24,585 bases of DNA. It comes from Emmonsiellopsis sp. PD_33. Its lineage: Eukaryota > Ascomycota > Eurotiomycetes > Onygenales > Ajellomycetaceae. Made by a program: the position numbers and the translations under genes. The stretch lies in NCBI GenBank assembly GCA_032988165.1, contig JANTQF010000451.1, positions 1 through 24,585 of the forward strand, in the 5' to 3' direction. Shown here piece after piece: positions 20,781-24,585 of this stretch (positions within the stretch are counted from its first letter, which is position 1; the number at the start of each line of letters is the position of its first letter). The notes beneath the pieces are model-generated. The model searched no databases. It saw nothing but the letters and a program-made list of their open reading frames with translations, and was not told the DNA's origin.

Positions 20781-21863
20781 TTACTCCAACTTCCTCCCCC
20801 TAGCAAAAAACAGCCTCCCCGCCCCCTTTGGCAACCCAGCAACCTCCCCGCGATAATCAAAATACAACAGCTCCACATCAACCAGCCCCGCGTCCTTAAA
20901 CATCCTCTCAACATCCTCGCGAGAGAAGCTCGCATGCGCGTGAGAAATCGTATGGGCTGCGGGGTGGTTAGGGTCGATTTGGTCTTCATCGTTGTCATGA
21001 GAATGTCCATGCCCATGCCCATGCCCATGTCCATGCCCATGAGCATGAGCATGGCCCTCATCTCCACCACTCTCCCCAGCAGGCCGATCAATAGCCAAAA
21101 ACACCCCACCAGGCCTCAACCTCTCCACGATGCTGCTGACGGCTTCCTGCGGATGCTCTATATGGTGCAGGGCAAGCGCCACACCGGCAAAGTCGAAGTT
21201 TGAAAATTCCTCGCTGGATAGATCCACCGCAGAAACACCCGCACCCGCCTGGGCGGTGGGGTTAGGGTTTGATAGGTCGGCGTGAACGCCGTACATACGT
21301 TCTGGTGCTAGGCCGAGGTTGGCAGCGGTGCTGTTGTAGGCTTTTATCATGCCGGGGGCAATGTCTATGCCGATGCATTTGGAGAAGTGCGGGTGGAAGA
21401 CCTGTGTTTATGGAGAGGGTGTTAATGGAAGTCTTGGAATGGTAGTGGGTTGTGGGGGGAATGTATGTTAGTAGGAGGAGGAGGAGGATTAGGAAGAGGC
21501 TGGCACTCACTTTAGACAGGAACCCCATGCCACAGGCGTAGTCGAGCATTTTCTTCCCGTCGGGTCCGTCGCGAGTATCGATGCCCAGCCAGTCGATGTT
21601 GTTCTCCAGCTGCTTTTTCATTACGACTTGAACGTCTTTTACCCATTGTTGGTTGAGCATTGATTCTCCCGAGTTGCTGGGTGGGTGGTGAGTATTTAGT
21701 ATACTAGTATAAATGTGGTTTATTGGGAGGGTGGTGTAGCTTAAACTATGTGAATGGCTTTGGAGGATGCAGGCGCTGCTTACCTGAAAAACTCCTCGTT
21801 CGCTGAGGCTATAGTACCGGGTGCGGCTAGATTTGCAGTGCTTGTATGGTGAGATGATGCCAT
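20781..21863 (-). CDS. Class I SAM-dependent methyltransferase with His-rich loop
   Basis: Exons on the minus strand are 21863-21784, 21676-21511 and 21401-20781, in phase, 288 residues starting at MASSHH. Motif I is LDYACGMG (about 71-78), then CIGIDIAPGMI (acidic end of strand 2), and the later FDFAGVALALHHI and LRPGGVFLAID are motifs of the UbiE/Coq5-like Rossmann methyltransferases. The methyl acceptor is unknown. A loop after FLAID carries ten His at every second residue from 199 to 217, alternating with Gly/Ala, then SHDNDEDQ; four further His follow. It is encoded by a CCATGC-type tandem repeat. An in-frame ATG upstream at 22001 would add 46 residues with a hydrophobic stretch. I prefer 21863 because it starts close to the expected domain, but both starts are in phase. 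Confidence 0.87.
21003..21056. repeat. Hexamer tandem repeat (CCATGC-like) coding the His-Gly tract
   Basis: Imperfect tandem hexamers with the unit CCCATG/TCCATG/GCATGA lie inside the methyltransferase coding sequence. On the minus strand they give CAT codons alternating with GGN or GCT. The six-base unit means that copy-number change keeps the frame and alters only tract length. Confidence 0.8.
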
Positions 21864-22001
21864 GTTTGAATAACTTGTTGCAGAAGATGGTTGATGGGAT
21901 GTGAAGAATTGAATGCTGGGAAGGTATATGAACAGAATGAGGGGAACAAAATAGGCAACTATAGAGAGATATTTGAATGATATATGCAACCTATTTGGCA
22001 T
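21864..22001 (-). other. Possible N-terminal extension of the methyltransferase
   Basis: An ATG at 22001 is in frame with the methyltransferase and open throughout. It would add 46 residues including FKYLSIVAYFVPLILFIYLP, a good signal-anchor or membrane helix. It may be translated from a longer transcript, or be leader sequence. The TATATAAA at 22088-22095 is compatible with either start. Confidence 0.35.
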
Positions 22002-22087
22002 GCGAAATAGAAAATGGATTCTGTGGAATGGTTTGAAGTGAGGAAATGGAGGAAGCTTGGAGGAGCAAAGGGAGGACTGAGAGGTGG

Positions 22088-22095
22088 TTTATATA
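22088..22095 (-). promoter_or_regulatory. TATA-like element upstream of the methyltransferase
   Basis: TATATAAA on the minus strand lies 87 nt before the upstream ATG at 22001 and 225 nt before the preferred ATG at 21863. Position and sequence fit a fungal TATA element. Confidence 0.4.
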
Positions 22096-22506
22096 GACCA
22101 CATTTAGTCTGTCTCCTCGCCCAAAAGAAATTTCACGGGATAACGGACTCCAAGAGCTTCGGAGACATATGGAAAATCCCCCCGATCTCCGTGGAATTTA
22201 CTCATATGTTGGTTGATATTCTGGTGGTGATGTCTATACAAAGTCTGATGTCGATGAGTTAAGGTTTGGCATCCTACCTGTGATTGGCTGGGGAGAATGC
22301 CAAGCCTCCGGGCCCTTTTTTAGAGGCCAAAATGTCTCCGAAATGGGGGAACTAGTGGCAGATCTTGGCGGAGTCTTGGCAAAGGATATCACAGTGACAG
22401 AGGGGAGTAATTAGAGGCAGAATCTATGACTTGCCAGTTAGTTATGGCTCTAGGCAATTTGGAATTGATGTGGACTATTACTGCTTTCACCACACCCGGT
22501 AACTTA

Positions 22507-22514
22507 TGACGTCA
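22507..22514. promoter_or_regulatory. TGACGTCA palindrome, bZIP (CRE/ATF) type site
   Basis: A perfect TGACGTCA lies about 505 nt upstream of 22001, in non-coding sequence. The full CRE palindrome is a known target of fungal ATF/CREB-type bZIP factors. A link to the methyltransferase is inference from position only. Confidence 0.35.
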
Positions 22515-23165
22515 TTCCCGCTGTTGCCCCTAAAAATAATCATTTCCCCATCCTCGACTTCGCCTTAAGTACCTGCGGGTTTGATTCAAGTTATCACTGA
22601 AATGAGTCTACAGCCTCTCTACAAGAGAGGGGTTGAAACAAGTTGGATAGTCTGTGAGCCAGCATAATCCCGAGAGACGCCTCGACTTTGACAACCACAT
22701 CATCACATAGCATGAAGAAATACAGAAGTCGACAGCTGTGCTCCATAATACTAGTATCAATGGAGAAACCATGCTGACACGTCCCAAATATCCATAAAGA
22801 GAATGATGTGCTGTGACAACTTGTCTTGAGAATATGCACACCATATAACAGGGTTTAGAGGAGAGGCTCGGTCAGCCCGTTCGATCTTTGCTAACCCTCT
22901 CACCTGCAGCTAAGGAGGCAAGGCAAAATCCCAAAGAAAGCTTCCCATTATTTGACTCCTTTGGTGGGCCATATACAGGGCGTGGGCGGGCGATTCTGGA
23001 AGACGGGTTTATACCCCTTTTAAAGGCCCAGTTGACTCTTTCCCCTATCAACAATAAAGGCGGAAACGGAGTTCTATGAGATAGGGACATGCCCGGGGAC
23101 CCCGGGACACGGTACTGTGATAACCGAGGAGGTCCATTCTGAAGAGTTTCCTCACTAACTGCAGC

Positions 23166-23510
23166 GTGAGGAGAACCAACCGCACCAATGTGAGCAGGGA
23201 ACGAGCGTCCAACTTGCTGATAATGTCGCGTTTCCAGGATCTGCACAACTGCCATAGCCCTCCTTCCTGTCTCATCGACTTCTGGTCCGGGGCCCGTCGC
23301 TATGGACATGGAAAAACCGAATACGCCCAAGTTCTACACATCTGGAATAACTTCAACGTTGCCTTCCGTGCCACTATGGACGAGCCAGATGACAAAATGT
23401 ACATTAAAGAATTCTCCAAATTTGTCTGGGAAAAGCGAACCGATTGGGTGGACCGTTTTGCCTCCAGCGGTATCGTCTCATTTTTAAGATTGCTGGGAGG
23501 CAACTATTAG
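23166..23510 (+). CDS. Orphan ORF, hypothetical, possibly a gene or element remnant
   Basis: A 114-codon frame. The second half (from about residue 48) has ordinary globular composition, with Trp, Phe, Tyr and charged residues (for example HIWNNFNVAF and FVWEKRTDWVDRF). The first half is Arg/Ser-rich and less convincing; an internal ATG at 23223 would shorten it by 19 residues. I cannot assign a family. The Trp-rich helical look recalls parts of retroelement gag-like proteins, but this is only an impression. There is no clear promoter or intron partner. Confidence 0.25.
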   Translation: MRRTNRTNVSRERASNLLIMSRFQDLHNCHSPPSCLIDFWSGARRYGHGKTEYAQVLHIWNNFNVAFRATMDEPDDKMYIKEFSKFVWEKRTDWVDRFASSGIVSFLRLLGGNY

Positions 23511-24585
23511 ATGGGACTGAGCGTAATGTTTTCGGAGGGAGATCAGGTCCTGATTTTTCAGCTTTGCTCTTATGGTTATAGTTCCCTGATAGTGCAAACA
23601 ATGAATGGAGCCTTTGATATGTTGTGGGGGGGGGATGGATAATGACATGGTTTCAACATCCACCGAGTTGAAAAGGTCATGGTGTATATCAGAGCTTCGC
23701 GTATGGCATCAAGTTTTTTTGTAGGGAATCAGTGGTTGCTTCTATATAGAGAGTCAGTAACAGTCCCATATAAGGATTCGGTAACCATTACGGAACTAGT
23801 AGATGTTCTTCTGCGTTCATAACGCCAGGCCATGACACAGCAGCAGGAATACCAGTTTTTAGTGTATTTTCGAGCTGGGTCATTAGTATCCATCCCCACA
23901 GCGTCCACTCCATGCAGAAGGATACGAGATGCTTATCAGGCACAGATATCGATGCACGAGAATGCGGTGTGACACGAAACTCGAGACGATCCACGGCACT
24001 GGATCCGTGTGTTTGTCCGACTGATTAACCAGGGACCTTGCATCTGCTGGAACGGCTGGATCAAAAATTGGGAGAAGATCGGGGACGCAAAATAGCTTAG
24101 TCCTCGCCGTGCGATGAGACGCCATGGAGAATTGCAGCGCGGACCTCGATGACTGACTGGCCAGTGTCCTTTGCATGGGTCAAACGGTGACCATGACAGA
24201 GGCCTTCACGGGCCAACGGGCTGGACAACTTCATGGATGCTGGAGTGAATAGTTGGTGATGGGATAGCTGGTCTGGCGATCCAAGCGTTGAACTGTCTCT
24301 TTGGCCAACCGCCTTGGACAGTCAAGCGCAGTAAACGAGCTGTAAATAAATATTTAGCCAAATATCCGGTAGTCTCGAAGCAGAGAACTCCACGTCCCCA
24401 TATTTATTTATCTCCCTCCGTAGATGAGCAGCAAACTTTGCAACGTGCAGAGAATCCCGGGTGTTTCTATTTTGCCGACAACTAGTGGTAAAAAATTTTG
24501 ACTGTACTGTCAGGATTCTGTATGCCCATCTACCTGCCAAGCAACTAAATCTCCTAGCTCCCTTATTTTTCTCCACAGTCTGACT

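Larger units (their letters stand above)
22002..24585. other. Gene-poor right end of the window
   Basis: The first ~600 bp should be the methyltransferase promoter. The rest has short frames on both strands with no recognisable domain, no splice-joined model that I could make coherent, and no terminal repeats that I could match. The only frame I list separately is 23166-23510. The region could be a decayed gene or mobile-element remnant, or plain intergenic DNA. Confidence 0.45.

Noticed and set aside
21003..21056. Tandem short repeats as a CRISPR-like array
   Set aside because: The units are contiguous hexamers without spacers, inside a coding exon of a fungal gene.
20520..21203. 227-codon plus-strand frame
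   Set aside because: It is low-complexity (Pro, Met-Pro repeats) and antisense to the methyltransferase and its His repeat.
22870..22910. Possible tRNA B-box (GTTCGATCT)
   Set aside because: I could find no paired acceptor, D or anticodon stems around it.

Overview
The window reads as nuclear DNA of a filamentous ascomycete. Basis: spliceosomal introns, mostly 43 to 110 nt, with GT(A/G)NGT-like donors, CTAAC/CTAAT-type branch sites and CAG/TAG acceptors; intermediate GC content; and fungal housekeeping genes (Sec28, Pmi40, Sgf29, Rib1) in recognisable form. Eurotiomycetes, possibly Onygenales, is my inference from the look of the proteins and is not proven here. I saw no tRNA, rRNA, CRISPR array or intact transposon. 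All spliced models below were checked by hand for reading phase across every junction.

Layout. 1-300 is a homopolymer-rich stretch (long C and G runs) that looks like unreliable sequence or a gap edge. 438-1343 (+) is a weakly supported orphan gene. 2282-3565 (+) is the epsilon subunit of the COPI coatomer. 4658-8669 (+) is the most unusual gene: an eight-exon, 1189-residue protein with a B-box-like zinc finger, a P-loop GTPase-like domain, a RING-like finger and a patatin phospholipase domain. It converges on 8986-10329 (-), an HSL-family esterase/lipase whose catalytic histidine appears only when its last intron is removed. 11002-12633 (+) is a single-exon F-box protein, divergent from the esterase.

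13544-15180 (-) is mannose-6-phosphate isomerase. It shares a 278-bp divergent promoter with 15459-17726 (+), the SAGA subunit Sgf29. The first Sgf29 intron is 730 nt, far longer than its neighbours, and holds a 99-codon ORF predicted to span the membrane. 18430-19857 (+) is GTP cyclohydrolase II (riboflavin synthesis), preceded by short upstream ORFs. 20781-21863 (-) is a class I SAM-dependent methyltransferase carrying a ten-histidine alternating His-Gly/Ala tract. From 22002 to the end there are about 2.6 kb without a gene I can defend, apart from one orphan ORF (23166-23510).

Functionally, the left and right parts are mostly housekeeping: vesicle coat, mannose activation for glycan and cell-wall synthesis, chromatin reading, riboflavin. 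The middle (4.7-12.6 kb) is accessory in character: a multidomain patatin protein of the kind seen among fungal self/non-self or immune-like proteins, a small-molecule esterase and an F-box protein. The patatin protein is the best candidate for an unusual system. The window has no second gene that clearly partners it.
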